Positions 34,766 through 45,976 of a stretch of 64,000 bases of DNA are shown in pieces. The DNA lies in the NCBI GenBank assembly GCA_902536385.1, contig CACAWY010000002.1, positions 1 to 64,000 of the forward strand, in the 5' to 3' direction. The translations under genes and the position numbers were made by a program. The number at the start of each line of letters is the position of its first letter. Within the stretch, counting starts at the first letter, position 1. The notes beneath the pieces are model-generated. The model saw only the letters and a program-made list of their open reading frames with translations, had not been told where the DNA came from and made no database searches. The DNA comes from an uncultured Pelagibacteraceae bacterium (GTDB lineage Bacteria; Pseudomonadota; Alphaproteobacteria; Pelagibacterales; Pelagibacteraceae).

Positions 34766-35470
34766 ATGAAAAGTACTATTGAAGATAAAAAGAAGTTAGT
34801 CAATTCAGTTTTTACAGATGTTCATAAAAATTATGACCTAATGAATGATATTATTTCTTTTGGTATTCATAGAAAATGGAAAGAAAAATTTATTGATTGG
34901 ATGAATCCGCAACCCTATTCAAATTTAATAGATGTGGCTTCTGGGACTGGTGATATTGCTAAACTTTTTTATAATAAATCAAACAAAACTAGTGAAATTA
35001 CATGCGTTGAACCAAATGTTCACATGTTAAATCAAGGGAAAATTAAACTTAAAAATATAGATAATATTAAATGGATAAATTCTTTAGCAGAGAATATACC
35101 AGTGACAGACGACACATATGACTATTATTCTATAAGTTACGGAATAAGGAATGTTGTGGACATAGAAAAAACATTAAAAGAGTCATTTCGGATTTTAAAA
35201 CCAGGAGGACGTTTTATGTGTTTAGAGTTTTCAAAAATTGATAATGAGATATTAAGTTTCCTATACAAACAATATTCAAAAACTATTCCTTTTATTGGAA
35301 AGTATGTTGCTGGCTCAGATAAACCTTATAAATATTTAATTAAGAGTATAGAAAAGTTTCACAATCAAGAGCAACTAGCTGAATTAATGAGAAAAAATGG
35401 TTTTTCTAATGTAGAATTTAGAAACGTTTCCAATGGGATCTCAGCAATACATTCTGGTTGGAAAATTTAA
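34766..35470 (+). CDS. ubiE: Ubiquinone/menaquinone C-methyltransferase UbiE
   Basis: 234 residues, class I SAM methyltransferase: 'NSVFTDVHKNYDLMNDIISFGIHRKWK', SAM loop 'LIDVASGTGDIAKLF', 'YYSISYGIRNVVDIEKTL' and 'RILKPGGRFMCLEFSK' are UbiE signatures. It methylates the benzoquinone ring at C2 in ubiquinone synthesis. ubiB begins one base after its stop codon; together they face mutM. Confidence 0.95.
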   Translation: MKSTIEDKKKLVNSVFTDVHKNYDLMNDIISFGIHRKWKEKFIDWMNPQPYSNLIDVASGTGDIAKLFYNKSNKTSEITCVEPNVHMLNQGKIKLKNIDNIKWINSLAENIPVTDDTYDYYSISYGIRNVVDIEKTLKESFRILKPGGRFMCLEFSKIDNEILSFLYKQYSKTIPFIGKYVAGSDKPYKYLIKSIEKFHNQEQLAELMRKNGFSNVEFRNVSNGISAIHSGWKI

Positions 35471-37036
35471 ATGTTTAAAAGAGTTTTTAAATTATTTCAA
35501 ATTGCAAGGAAACTATCTGTCTCTGGCGCGATAGAAACTATCAATGAAATTCATAATATGCCGTCGAGTTTGAATTTATTTTTTAATCTAATTTCTATTG
35601 GATCTTCTTCAAAACAATTAGAAAAACAAAATACACCAGGTGAAAAACTTTGTATTGCTTTGCAAGGAATGGGTACAACTTTCATAAAATTAGGTCAATT
35701 TCTTGCAACGAGACCAGATATTATTGGAGAAGAATTAGCAAAAAACTTAGAAAAGCTTCAAGATAAAGTCCCTGCATTTGATTTATACGATGCGAAAAAA
35801 GTTATTAAAAAAGAGATAGGTGAAAGCTTTTACAAAGATATAAAAGAATTAAGTGAGCCAATTGCTGCGGCCTCGATTGCTCAAGTTCATTTAGCTAAAA
35901 TAATGTTTGAAAATCAAGAAAAGCTAGTTGCTATAAAAATTTTGAGACCCGATATAGAGAAGTTATTCAATGAAGAATTAGACGCTCTGATGCTTTTTGC
36001 TTATATAGTAGAGAATACTTTTTTTAAGGCTAAACGACTTAAGCTAGTAGAAGTGGTTCACCTTTTGCGAGAAATAACAAATATTGAGATGGATTTAAGA
36101 TTTGAGGCTGCTGCAGCAAATGAACTTTATGAAAATACAAAAAATGATTTTGGATTTAACGTTCCAAAAATTTATTGGAATTACACTACTAAAAGAATTC
36201 TCACATTAGATAAAGTTGAAGGTGTTTCAATTAGAGAACAACAAAAACTTAAAGACCATGGGGTAAATCTAAAAAAATTAGCAGAAAATTTAATACAATT
36301 TTTTTTGAAACAAGCTGTTAGAGATGGTTTTTTTCATGGTGATATGCATCAGGGAAATTTATTTGTTGATAAAAACGGAAATATAATTCCAGTAGATTTT
36401 GGTATTATGGGTCGTTTAGATAAAAACAATAGAAAATTTTTAGCAGAAATATTGTATGGTTTTATTCAGAGAGATTACATTAAGGTTGCTGAAGTTCATT
36501 TCCAAGCTGGCCTTGTGCCTCAAAACGCATCTAAAGAGGAATTTGCTCAAGCGTTAAGATCAGTAGGGGAGCCGATATTTGGTCAATCAATAAAAGATAT
36601 TTCTGGTGGTAATTTATTGGCTCAACTTTTTGAGATAACTGAAAAATTTAATATGCCTACTCAACCTCCCCTGCTTTTATTGCAAAAGACAATGGTAGTA
36701 GTTGAGGGTGTTGCTAGAAAACTTTATCCTGAAACAAATATTTGGGAAGTTTCAAGACCAGTTCTTGAAGATTGGTTAAAAAATATCAAAAGTCCAAAAT
36801 CAACAATTGATAAAGCTATAAACACTTCGTCAGAAATATTAAAGAGAATACCTGATTTGCCAATATTGATGGATCGAGCAGATTATGCATTAAAATTAAT
36901 GGCTGAGGGAAAAATAAATTTAGCTATAGGTTCAAACAAAAATTTAGAAATTGAACAAATGAAACTTAAGAATTTCAGAAATAATATAGTAATTAGTTTT
37001 TTTGGTATTGTAATTGTCTTTTTATTAGTATTTTAA
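35471..37036 (+). CDS. ubiB: Ubiquinone biosynthesis kinase-like protein UbiB
   Basis: 521 residues, ABC1/ADCK atypical kinase family. The 'KxGQ' motif is 'FIKLGQFLATRPDIIG', the Ala-rich nucleotide loop is 'PIAAASIAQVHLAK', and the catalytic segment is 'DGFFHGDMHQGNLFVDKNGNIIPVDFG'. One or two C-terminal membrane helices ('NNIVISFFGIVIVFLLVF'). It supports coenzyme Q synthesis and lipid extraction. Sits between ubiE (0-base gap) and coaBC (6 bases). Confidence 0.94.
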   Translation: MFKRVFKLFQIARKLSVSGAIETINEIHNMPSSLNLFFNLISIGSSSKQLEKQNTPGEKLCIALQGMGTTFIKLGQFLATRPDIIGEELAKNLEKLQDKVPAFDLYDAKKVIKKEIGESFYKDIKELSEPIAAASIAQVHLAKIMFENQEKLVAIKILRPDIEKLFNEELDALMLFAYIVENTFFKAKRLKLVEVVHLLREITNIEMDLRFEAAAANELYENTKNDFGFNVPKIYWNYTTKRILTLDKVEGVSIREQQKLKDHGVNLKKLAENLIQFFLKQAVRDGFFHGDMHQGNLFVDKNGNIIPVDFGIMGRLDKNNRKFLAEILYGFIQRDYIKVAEVHFQAGLVPQNASKEEFAQALRSVGEPIFGQSIKDISGGNLLAQLFEITEKFNMPTQPPLLLLQKTMVVVEGVARKLYPETNIWEVSRPVLEDWLKNIKSPKSTIDKAINTSSEILKRIPDLPILMDRADYALKLMAEGKINLAIGSNKNLEIEQMKLKNFRNNIVISFFGIVIVFLLVF

Positions 37037-37042
37037 TGAGTT

Positions 37043-38272
37043 ATGCCTGTAAAAAATAAAAAAATCCTTATTATCATTGGAGGTGGTATCTCTGCCTATA
37101 AATCACTAGATCTAATAAGGATTTTAAAAAAAAATAAAAATGAAGTAAAAACCATTTTAACAAATAGTGGGAAGGAGTTTGTAACTCCTTTATCTTTAAC
37201 CGCCCTAACAAATAATAAAACTTTTGAAGATATATTTGATACAAATTCAGAATCCGAAATAGATCACATATCTTTATCAAGATGGGCTGATTTAATTATT
37301 GTATTGCCTGCAACTGCTAATTTTATGACTAGATTAAGTTTAGGGAAAGCAGATGATCTTGCCACTACAGTTATTTTGGCCTCAAATAAAGATATTTTAC
37401 TAGTTCCAGCTATGAATGTTCGGATGTGGATACATAAAGCAACACAATCAAATGTAAAAATCTTACAAAATTTCGGATATTTATTTATTGGACCTGAAAA
37501 AGGAGAAATGGCTTGTGGAGAATATGGCGAAGGTAAGATGTCGAGCCCAAGACAAATATTCTCATATCTTGAAAATTATTTTTACAAAAGAAATTTAGTA
37601 AGAAAAAAAAATCTCAAAGCGCTAGTAACAACTGGACCAACAAGAGAATATATAGATCCTGTAAGGTATATTTCAAACGAGTCGAGTGGAAAACAAGGGT
37701 ATGAGATAGCATTGGCGCTTGATAAACTGGGATTCAAAACTACTCTAATTATTGGACCATCGCACTTAATTAATCAAAAAAATATTAAAACCAAAAAAAT
37801 AGTCACATCAGATGAAATGTTAACAGAAGTAAAGAAATCACTACCAGTTGATGTTGCGGTATGTGCCGCAGCAGTATCAGACTTCAAACCGTCTAAAAAA
37901 AATAAGAGTAAAATAAAAAAAGATCAAGTAAATTTAAAATCCATCGATTTAGAAAATAGCAAAGATATTTTAGAATTCTTAGGTAAAAATAACAAACATA
38001 GACCAAAATTAGTAGTAGGTTTTTCAGCAGAAACTGAAAATGTTAATAAGAATTCTTTAATAAAGATGAAAAAAAAAAATTGCGATCTTATTATCGCTAA
38101 CGATGTTTCTAAAAAAAACTCAGGCTTTAATTCTGATTATAATAAAATTTCAATAATTGATAATGATGGACAAGTTAAAACAATTAAAAGAAATAAAAAA
38201 AGTTTCATAGCAAACAAAATAGCTGAGGTTATTTTAGATAAAATATTAGTTGATGACAGAAATTTTAATTAA
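37043..38272 (+). CDS. coaBC: Bifunctional phosphopantothenoylcysteine decarboxylase / phosphopantothenate-cysteine ligase
   Basis: 409 residues. CoaC domain (1-190): FMN-binding 'GGGISAYKSLDLIR', catalytic His in 'DHISLSRWADLIIVLPATAN', 'PAMNVRMW' and the Cys clamp 'MACGEYGEGKM'. CoaB domain: 'VTTGPTREYIDPVRYISNES', 'CAAAVSDFKP' and 'VVGFSAET'. It performs two consecutive steps from phosphopantothenate to phosphopantetheine in CoA synthesis. Its 3' end overlaps dut by 20 bases. Confidence 0.95.
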   Translation: MPVKNKKILIIIGGGISAYKSLDLIRILKKNKNEVKTILTNSGKEFVTPLSLTALTNNKTFEDIFDTNSESEIDHISLSRWADLIIVLPATANFMTRLSLGKADDLATTVILASNKDILLVPAMNVRMWIHKATQSNVKILQNFGYLFIGPEKGEMACGEYGEGKMSSPRQIFSYLENYFYKRNLVRKKNLKALVTTGPTREYIDPVRYISNESSGKQGYEIALALDKLGFKTTLIIGPSHLINQKNIKTKKIVTSDEMLTEVKKSLPVDVAVCAAAVSDFKPSKKNKSKIKKDQVNLKSIDLENSKDILEFLGKNNKHRPKLVVGFSAETENVNKNSLIKMKKKNCDLIIANDVSKKNSGFNSDYNKISIIDNDGQVKTIKRNKKSFIANKIAEVILDKILVDDRNFN

Positions 38273-38690
38273 AAGACTGTCTAAAAATGTAAAATTACCA
38301 AAATACGAAACCAGTGGTTCCTCGGGCATGGATTTAGCTGCAAATATTGAATCCCCAATAACAATTGAGGCAGGAGAATCTTCTATAATCCCTACAGGAA
38401 TTTCAATTTCAATTCCAAAAAGTTTTGAAATCCAAGTAAGACCTAGATCGGGATTAGCTTCTAAAAATCAAATATCAGTTCTTAATACTCCAGGAACAAT
38501 TGATTCTGACTATAGGGGAGAAATTAAAGTTATACTTATAAATATGGGAAAAAAATCTTATACGGTGGAAAATGGAGCTAGAATAGCTCAAATGGTTCTT
38601 TGTCCAATCATTAAAGCTAAAATAATAGAGGTAGAAAGTTTACAAAAAACTGATAGAGGGTCTGGTGGTTTTGGATCTACAGGTAAATAA
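38253..38690 (+). CDS. dut: dUTP pyrophosphatase
   Basis: 145 residues from ATG 38253 (a TTG directly before it is less likely). The five trimeric dUTPase motifs appear in order: 'SSGMDLAA', 'RPRSGLASK', 'NTPGTIDSDYRGEIKV', 'GARIAQMVL' and 'DRGSGGFGSTGK'. It hydrolyses dUTP to dUMP, preventing uracil misincorporation and feeding dTMP synthesis. The coaBC-dut arrangement is common in bacteria. Confidence 0.96.
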   Translation: MTEILIKRLSKNVKLPKYETSGSSGMDLAANIESPITIEAGESSIIPTGISISIPKSFEIQVRPRSGLASKNQISVLNTPGTIDSDYRGEIKVILINMGKKSYTVENGARIAQMVLCPIIKAKIIEVESLQKTDRGSGGFGSTGK

Positions 38691-38696
38691 TAATAA

Positions 38697-39446
38697 ATGG
38701 ATTTTAATTTTAAAGACTTCAAAAGGTTTGAGAAACAAATAATCCTTAAAAATATTGGAATTCGAGGCCAAAAAAGAATTTTTAAGTCAAGAGTATTAAT
38801 AATTGGTGTTGGAGGACTTGGCTGCCCACTCTTAACTTATCTAGCTGCCTCTGGAGTTGGAACTTTAGGAATTGTAGATTACGATAGAATTGAATTAAGT
38901 AATTTAAATAGGCAAACCTTATTTTTGGCAAATGATGTAGGCAAGTTTAAAGTTAATCAAGCTAAAATTTATATAAGTAAAATTAATAGAAAAATCAAAA
39001 TAAAGACATACAAGAAAAAAATAACACCAACAAATATTAATCCTATAATAAAAAGTTTTGATATAATTTGTGATGGAACTGATAACTATGACACACGTTA
39101 TTTAATTAATGATCAATGTAAGAAAAATAAAAAAATTCTTATTTCTGCCGCTATAAGTAAATTTGAAGGACATTTGTACAAATTTAATTTTTCAAAAAGA
39201 GGATCTTGTTATCGATGTTTTATGCCAGAAAAACCAACTTTACAAAATGATTGTCAAACTGATGGTATTTTTTCGCCAGTTGCTGGAGTGCTAGGATCTC
39301 TCCAAGCTAACGAAGTTTTAAAAACAATTTTAGGATTAGAAAATGACCTAAGTAATGAAATGATTATATTTGACTCTATGCAAACACATTTTAGAAGAGT
39401 AAAATTAAGTATCAATCCAAATTGCAAAAATAAATGCAGAAAATAG
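38697..39446 (+). CDS. moeB: ThiF/MoeB/HesA-family adenylyltransferase
   Basis: 249 residues, E1-like fold. ATP-binding 'IIGVGGLGCPLL', Arg finger region 'VDYDRIELSNLNRQTLF', 'DGTDNYDTRYLINDQC' and two C-x-x-C zinc pairs ('CYRC' and a C-terminal 'CKNKC'). It adenylates the C-terminus of a sulfur-carrier protein (MoaD or ThiS). The choice between MoeB and ThiF cannot be made from this window; neither moaD nor thiS is nearby. Overlaps the next gene by 13 bases. Confidence 0.85.
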   Translation: MDFNFKDFKRFEKQIILKNIGIRGQKRIFKSRVLIIGVGGLGCPLLTYLAASGVGTLGIVDYDRIELSNLNRQTLFLANDVGKFKVNQAKIYISKINRKIKIKTYKKKITPTNINPIIKSFDIICDGTDNYDTRYLINDQCKKNKKILISAAISKFEGHLYKFNFSKRGSCYRCFMPEKPTLQNDCQTDGIFSPVAGVLGSLQANEVLKTILGLENDLSNEMIIFDSMQTHFRRVKLSINPNCKNKCRK

Positions 39447-39874
39447 TCTATATTATTTTGTTTTCTTTAACTTTTGCAAATCTCACAGCAGAAGAATATT
39501 TTCTAACACTTAGAAACGATAAAGTTAACTTGAGGCAAGGACCTTCTTTTGAATATCCAATAAAGTTATTTTATAAAAAAAAATTTCTTCCTGTTCTAGT
39601 TCAAGATAAATTTGAAAATTTTAGAAAGATTAGAGATCATGAAAATAATACTGGATGGATTCATGTTTCGCAATTATCTAAAAAAAAGGCTGCAATTGTA
39701 ATTGATGACGATCAATTAATTTTTAATAAACCATCCATTTACTCAAAGCCGTCTGTGATTTTAAAAAAAGGGAGACTATGTAAAATTTTTAAATGTACAG
39801 ACTCTTGGTGTAAAGTAAAAGTGTCAAATTATAAAGGTTGGATAAAGAAAGACAGTTTGTGGGGTTTGTTGTAG
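39434..39874 (+). CDS. Exported SH3-domain protein
   Basis: 146 residues with an N-terminal signal peptide (about 1-19, 'LTAEE' following). Two bacterial SH3 repeats: 'KVNLRQGPSFEYPIKLFYKKKFLPVLV...GWIHVSQLS' and 'SKPSVILKKGRLCKIFKCTDSWCKVKV...KGWIKKDSLWG'. The arrangement matches the alphaproteobacterial family once called DUF1058. A periplasmic cell-wall-binding or adaptor role is inferred. Last gene of the ubiE-ubiB-coaBC-dut-moeB run; the next gene converges after 2 bases. Confidence 0.82.
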   Translation: MQKIVYIILFSLTFANLTAEEYFLTLRNDKVNLRQGPSFEYPIKLFYKKKFLPVLVQDKFENFRKIRDHENNTGWIHVSQLSKKKAAIVIDDDQLIFNKPSIYSKPSVILKKGRLCKIFKCTDSWCKVKVSNYKGWIKKDSLWGLL

Positions 39875-39876
39875 AT

Positions 39877-40119
39877 CTATTTTTTATACTTAGAAGTCCA
39901 AATCTTATCCAAAATAAAATACCAAATTGCATTAGCTAATGGTTCAACTATTGCATCGGTTAGAGCTATCATAAAGGGAACGTTAGCTATTGACATTAAA
40001 ACTGTAATTGCAATAGCGAAGTGACCGATTGTGTATATGATTGTCCTTAAAATCGACCCTTTGTTGTTTGTGTATATACTTTTTGACGCTGTTAGAATTC
40101 CGTGAGTAAATTCAGTCAT
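39877..40119 (-). CDS. DUF2061-like small membrane protein
   Basis: 80 residues with one or two hydrophobic segments ('TIYTIGHFAIAITVLMSI', 'MIALTDAIVEPLANAIWYFI'). The spacing of charged and small residues and the closing 'IWYFILDKIW' resemble DUF2061. Function unknown. It starts immediately after the hydroxylase stop and is the third gene of the katG run, so it may be under the same Irr control. Confidence 0.6.
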   Translation of the reverse strand: MTEFTHGILTASKSIYTNNKGSILRTIIYTIGHFAIAITVLMSIANVPFMIALTDAIVEPLANAIWYFILDKIWTSKYKK

Positions 40120-40749
40120 TTAGTTGAAAGGATTTTCTAGAACACATGCAACTAGATGTATTCTATTTTGTTCCCCTCCATTAAAAAAATTATGATATTT
40201 TGTATTATTAGTGATTGTTGCTGATCCATCAGCTGGCATGTGTCTACAAACATCTTCGATAACCATTCTGCACCCTTTATTTGTAATTATTGGTATATGA
40301 AGCCTTGGCTCAGGGTCTCTGTGCCAACTTAAAGTAGATCTAGGTTCTTTTAACAAAATTCTAACTCTTCCAAGTTTAAAGTGTTTTTTCAAAGTATCAT
40401 AAACTTCCTCTAAATAGGTTCCTTTAAACTCCGGAACAATTTCAGTGTACTTTGACTCATCGATTGGTTTATCTCTAACGATCTCTTCTCCTTTTTCATC
40501 AGGAATTGTCCAATAGGTTCCTCTAACATTATGACCTTCAGTAGACGATTTATCACCTGGGATCTGATTTAAAGAAATTGCTCCAAAATTTTTAATCCCA
40601 AGGGTGTTGAACTTTTTTTTTTTGAGAACTGAATTTAAATCAGCCCTCATTTTTTCTATATCAAATTTTAAATTTGGAACCTTGTAAAAATCATCCTTAA
40701 TATTTTGATTCAAAGGTTCCAAATTCTCTGTTGGTTTAACTATTTCCAT
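40120..40749 (-). CDS. Aspartyl/asparaginyl beta-hydroxylase-like 2OG-Fe(II) oxygenase
   Basis: 209 residues. 'STLSWHRDPEPRLHIPI' and 'NTKYHNFFNGGEQNRIHLV' provide the candidate iron-binding His/Asp residues and the distal Arg of the aspartyl/asparaginyl hydroxylase jelly roll; 'RVRILLKEPRSTLSWH' is typical. Substrate is unknown: related enzymes hydroxylate proteins, proline, lipids or small molecules. One base separates it from katG, so it is probably in the same operon, which would place an iron enzyme under an iron/heme regulator. Confidence 0.78.
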   Translation of the reverse strand: MEIVKPTENLEPLNQNIKDDFYKVPNLKFDIEKMRADLNSVLKKKKFNTLGIKNFGAISLNQIPGDKSSTEGHNVRGTYWTIPDEKGEEIVRDKPIDESKYTEIVPEFKGTYLEEVYDTLKKHFKLGRVRILLKEPRSTLSWHRDPEPRLHIPIITNKGCRMVIEDVCRHMPADGSATITNNTKYHNFFNGGEQNRIHLVACVLENPFN

Positions 40750-40750
40750 C

Positions 40751-42925
<2,175 letters not shown>

Positions 42926-42938
42926 CTAATTTTTATAG

Positions 42939-42955
42939 TTTATAACGATTCTAAA
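42939..42955 (-). promoter_or_regulatory. Irr box (ICE-like palindrome) at katG
   Basis: The minus strand reads TTTAGAATCGTTATAAA, one mismatch from a perfect TTTAGAA-N3-TTCTAAA inverted repeat, the pattern described for Irr/ICE sites in Rhizobiales. Its TATAAA end could serve as the -10 element of katG, so binding would compete with RNA polymerase. An almost identical 21-base stretch (ending TTATAAACTAT) precedes irr. Confidence 0.7.
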
Positions 42956-42976
42956 GTGAAAACAAGCGACAAACTG

Positions 42977-43384
42977 TCAATTTTTCAGATTTATGAATAC
43001 CTCTATGTTTTTAATTTTCTTACCATTTGGTGCTTTTGGAATTTTTTGTATAACTACTTCGTTGGCGTTAATATCAATTAATTCTGAAGTTTCACTATCA
43101 TAAAAATGATGATGATTAGAAACGTTTGTATCGAAATAGGTTTTTTTTCCTCTTACCTCTACTTCACTTAAATGACCGGCATCTTTAAAAGCATGAACGG
43201 TATTGTAAATAGTTGCAAGAGCAAATTTAGAGGTTGTTTTTTTTTCCAAAAGTTTATTTAAACTCTCTACTGTAAAATGAAAAGTTTTATCTCTATCAAA
43301 TAAAAACTTAGCTATTTCTACTCGTTGTTTAGTTGGCCTTAAACCTGATGTTCTTAATTTTTTAAAAATATCTATTTTTTTCAC
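42977..43384 (-). CDS. irr: Iron/heme-responsive regulator Irr (Fur family)
   Basis: 135 residues from a GTG start. The winged helix 'LRTSGLRPTKQRVEIAKFLF...ALATIYNTVHAF' and 'GKKTYFDTNVSNHHHFYDSETSELIDI' match Irr, including the HHH heme-linked motif (about residues 90-93). Irr represses or activates iron- and heme-related genes in alphaproteobacteria when heme is scarce. It lies just upstream of katG (same strand) and divergent from fabA-fabB-fabI, the usual alphaproteobacterial order. An Irr-box-like palindrome precedes it, suggesting autoregulation. Confidence 0.92.
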   Translation of the reverse strand: MKKIDIFKKLRTSGLRPTKQRVEIAKFLFDRDKTFHFTVESLNKLLEKKTTSKFALATIYNTVHAFKDAGHLSEVEVRGKKTYFDTNVSNHHHFYDSETSELIDINANEVVIQKIPKAPNGKKIKNIEVFINLKN

Positions 43385-43407
43385 GTTTTTTAGTAGTTTT
43401 TTAATAG

Positions 43408-43424
43408 TTTATAATCATTCTAAA
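43408..43424 (-). promoter_or_regulatory. Irr box (ICE-like palindrome) at irr
   Basis: The minus strand reads TTTAGAATGATTATAAA, differing from the katG site only in the two central bases, and is followed by the same CTATnAAAAA context. It sits 24 bases before the GTG start of irr in the 92-base gap shared with the divergent fabA gene. Predicts negative feedback by Irr and possible influence on fabA. Confidence 0.7.
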
Positions 43425-43476
43425 TCACAAATATATATGAAACTTTTGCTAAATCAAGTAAAACAGTTTCTAAATC

Positions 43477-43980
43477 ATGCAAAAAAATAGTTACAACTAT
43501 GATGAATTAATTTCGTGTGGTGAGGGAAAATTATTTGGCGAAGGTAATGCTAAACTTCCACTACCCCCAATGTTAATGTTTGATAGAATTACTTTGATAA
43601 AAAAAGATACTGGTGAGTTTAAGAAAGGTTTTATTAAAGCAGAACTTGATATTAAAAATGATTTATGGTTTTTCGACTGTCATTTCAAGAAAGATCCAGT
43701 AATGCCTGGTTGTCTAGGATTAGATGCTATGTGGCAATTGGTTGGCTTTTATTTGGGTTGGATAGGTGAACCAGGAAAAGGTAGAGCTTTGGGTGTAAAT
43801 TCTGTAAAGTTTACTGGCGAAGTATTAAAAAATATTAAAATGGCTACTTACGAGATTAATATGAAAAGGATCCTAAAAAAAGAGGGAACAGTAGTTGGAT
43901 TGGCGAATGGCATTTTAAGTGCAGATGGAAAAGTGATTTACACTGCTGAAAATTTAAAAGTGGGGTTATTTAACTCATGA
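43477..43980 (+). CDS. fabA: 3-hydroxydecanoyl-ACP dehydratase/isomerase
   Basis: 167 residues, hot-dog fold. The active-site His is in '[23 protein letters not shown]' together with the Asp of 'LGLDAMWQ'; '[12 protein letters not shown]' near the N-terminus is typical of FabA. It introduces the cis double bond at C10, the branch point of unsaturated fatty-acid synthesis. Overlaps fabB by 4 bases (ATGA). Divergent from irr. Confidence 0.96.
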   Translation: MQKNSYNYDELISCGEGKLFGEGNAKLPLPPMLMFDRITLIKKDTGEFKKGFIKAELDIKNDLWFFDCHFKKDPVMPGCLGLDAMWQLVGFYLGWIGEPGKGRALGVNSVKFTGEVLKNIKMATYEINMKRILKKEGTVVGLANGILSADGKVIYTAENLKVGLFNS

Positions 43981-45191
43981 AAAGGGTTGTTGTTACTGGA
44001 ATTGGTGTAGTTTCTTGCTTAGGAAATAATCAGAAAGAAGTTTACAAATCATTACTAAATTCTAAATCAGGAATTACGTTTTCTCAAGAATACAAAGAGT
44101 ATAATTTAAAAAGTCATGTTCATGGAAAACCTAATATTAAACTTGAGGATTATGTTGATAGAAAGTTTATAAGATTCATGGGTCCTGGCTCAGCTTATAA
44201 CTTTGTTTCAATGAACGAAGCAGTTAAAGACTCAGGTTTAGATGCAAAAGATGTAAGTAATATTTCTACAGGAATGATAATGGGTTCTGGTGGTCCTTCC
44301 ATTGAAAATGTAATTTTAGCAGCCGACAAAACTAGGGAAAAAAGTCCTAAAAGGATGGGACCGTTTGTAGTACCAAGAACTATGTCAAGTACTGCATCTG
44401 CGACTTTAGCAGTGCCATTTAAAATCAAAGGTGTCAATTATACTATAAGTTCTGCATGTGCAACTAGTGGTCATTGTATCGGCAATGCAATGGAATTAAT
44501 TCAACTAGGAAAACAAAAGATAATATTTGCAGGTGGTAGTGATGAAGTTCACTTCGCCATGACAGCAATGTTTGATGCAATGACTGCCTTATCTTCAAAG
44601 TACAATGACACACCAGAAAAAGCTTCAAGACCATATGATAAAACAAGAGATGGATTTGTTATATCAGGAGGTGGAGGTGTTTTAGTTTTAGAGGAATATG
44701 AACATGCAAAATCAAGAGGTGCAAAGATATATGCAGAATTGACTGGCTACGGAGCCACTTCAGATGGTTATGATATGGTAGCTCCATCTGGCGAAGGAGC
44801 GGTAAGATGTATGAAGATGGCATTGAGTACTGCAAAAAATAAAATTGATTACATAAACACTCATGGTACATCTACTCCAGTTGGAGATATAACTGAATTA
44901 AAAGCAGTTGGAGAAGTATTTAATGAATACAAACCTAAAATAAGTTCGACAAAATCACTTGCGGGTCACTCGCTCGGTGCTACATCAGTACATGAAGCTG
45001 TATATAGTTTAATAATGATGAAAAACAATTTTATTGCTGCCTCAGTAAATATAAACGACATGGATGAAGAAGCAAAAAAATATCCTATAGTCACAAAGGT
45101 AGAAAAAGATGTAGAATTAAATTCTATAATGTCAAACAGTTTTGGTTTCGGTGGAACTAATGCTACTTTAGTATTTGAGAAGGTAAAATAA
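43977..45191 (+). CDS. fabB: 3-oxoacyl-ACP synthase I
   Basis: 404 residues, thiolase fold. Catalytic Cys in '[20 protein letters not shown]', His in '[13 protein letters not shown]', Lys and second His in '[20 protein letters not shown]'; ends with '[17 protein letters not shown]'. It elongates the cis-unsaturated acyl-ACP made by FabA. Second gene of fabA-fabB-fabI; shares its last base with the fabI start. Confidence 0.96.
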   Translation: MKRVVVTGIGVVSCLGNNQKEVYKSLLNSKSGITFSQEYKEYNLKSHVHGKPNIKLEDYVDRKFIRFMGPGSAYNFVSMNEAVKDSGLDAKDVSNISTGMIMGSGGPSIENVILAADKTREKSPKRMGPFVVPRTMSSTASATLAVPFKIKGVNYTISSACATSGHCIGNAMELIQLGKQKIIFAGGSDEVHFAMTAMFDAMTALSSKYNDTPEKASRPYDKTRDGFVISGGGGVLVLEEYEHAKSRGAKIYAELTGYGATSDGYDMVAPSGEGAVRCMKMALSTAKNKIDYINTHGTSTPVGDITELKAVGEVFNEYKPKISSTKSLAGHSLGATSVHEAVYSLIMMKNNFIAASVNINDMDEEAKKYPIVTKVEKDVELNSIMSNSFGFGGTNATLVFEKVK

Positions 45192-45976
45192 TGGATTTAA
45201 TGAAAGGAAAAAAGGGATTGATAATGGGTGTTGCAAATGAACGCTCAATAGCTTGGGGTATATCTCAAAAACTTGCTGAAGCTGGTGCGGAATTAGCTTT
45301 TACTTATTTAGGGGATGCCTTAAAGAAAAGAGTAATACCTTTAGCAGAAAAATTAAATTCTAAAGTTACTTTTAGCTGTGATGTCGAAAAAAAAGAGGAA
45401 ATTGTTAAGCTCTTCGAGGATATTAAATCAAAATGGGGAGAAATTGACTTTGTAGTTCATGCTGTAGCTTTTTCTGATAAGTCGGAATTATCAGGAGAAT
45501 ATTTAAATACAACACGAGAAAACTTTTTAAGAAGTATGCTAATTTCATGTTTTTCATTTACTGAGGTGTCAAAAGAAGCTTCTAAAGTGATGAAAAAAGG
45601 TGGTAGTTTACTCACACTTACATACGAGTCAACAAAAGCAATTCCAAATTATAATGTTATGGGAGTTTGTAAATCTGCTTTGGAGTCAAGTGTAAAATAT
45701 TTAGCAAGAGATCTGGGTAATAAAAAAATAAGAGTGAACGCAATTAGTGCGGGTCCCATAAAAACTTTAGCTGCTTCTGCAATTGGAGACGCAAAGTTTT
45801 TGTATAAATGGAATGAAGACCATTCATTTTTGAAAAGAAATGTAGATATTCATGATGTAGGTAACTCTGCATTATATATGCTAAGTGAATTATCCGCTGG
45901 CGTAACTGGGGAAATCCATTATGTAGATGCAGGTTATAATAAGGTTGGCATGCCAGATCCTAAGAATATGGCTTAA
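45191..45976 (+). CDS. fabI: Enoyl-ACP reductase (NADH)
   Basis: 261 residues, SDR fold. '[18 protein letters not shown]' binds NAD; catalytic Tyr and Lys are in '[24 protein letters not shown]'. '[13 protein letters not shown]' replaces the commoner 'LTYYGAEKVVPNYN', so the second Tyr near the catalytic site is Glu here. It reduces the enoyl-ACP in each elongation cycle. Its 3' end overlaps pnp by four bases, convergently. Confidence 0.95.
   Translation: MDLMKGKKGLIMGVANERSIAWGISQKLAEAGAELAFTYLGDALKKRVIPLAEKLNSKVTFSCDVEKKEEIVKLFEDIKSKWGEIDFVVHAVAFSDKSELSGEYLNTTRENFLRSMLISCFSFTEVSKEASKVMKKGGSLLTLTYESTKAIPNYNVMGVCKSALESSVKYLARDLGNKKIRVNAISAGPIKTLAASAIGDAKFLYKWNEDHSFLKRNVDIHDVGNSALYMLSELSAGVTGEIHYVDAGYNKVGMPDPKNMA

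Noticed and set aside
44464-44871. Minus-strand open frames inside fabB
   Set aside because: Antisense shadows of a well-conserved gene, His/Leu-rich without domain features.
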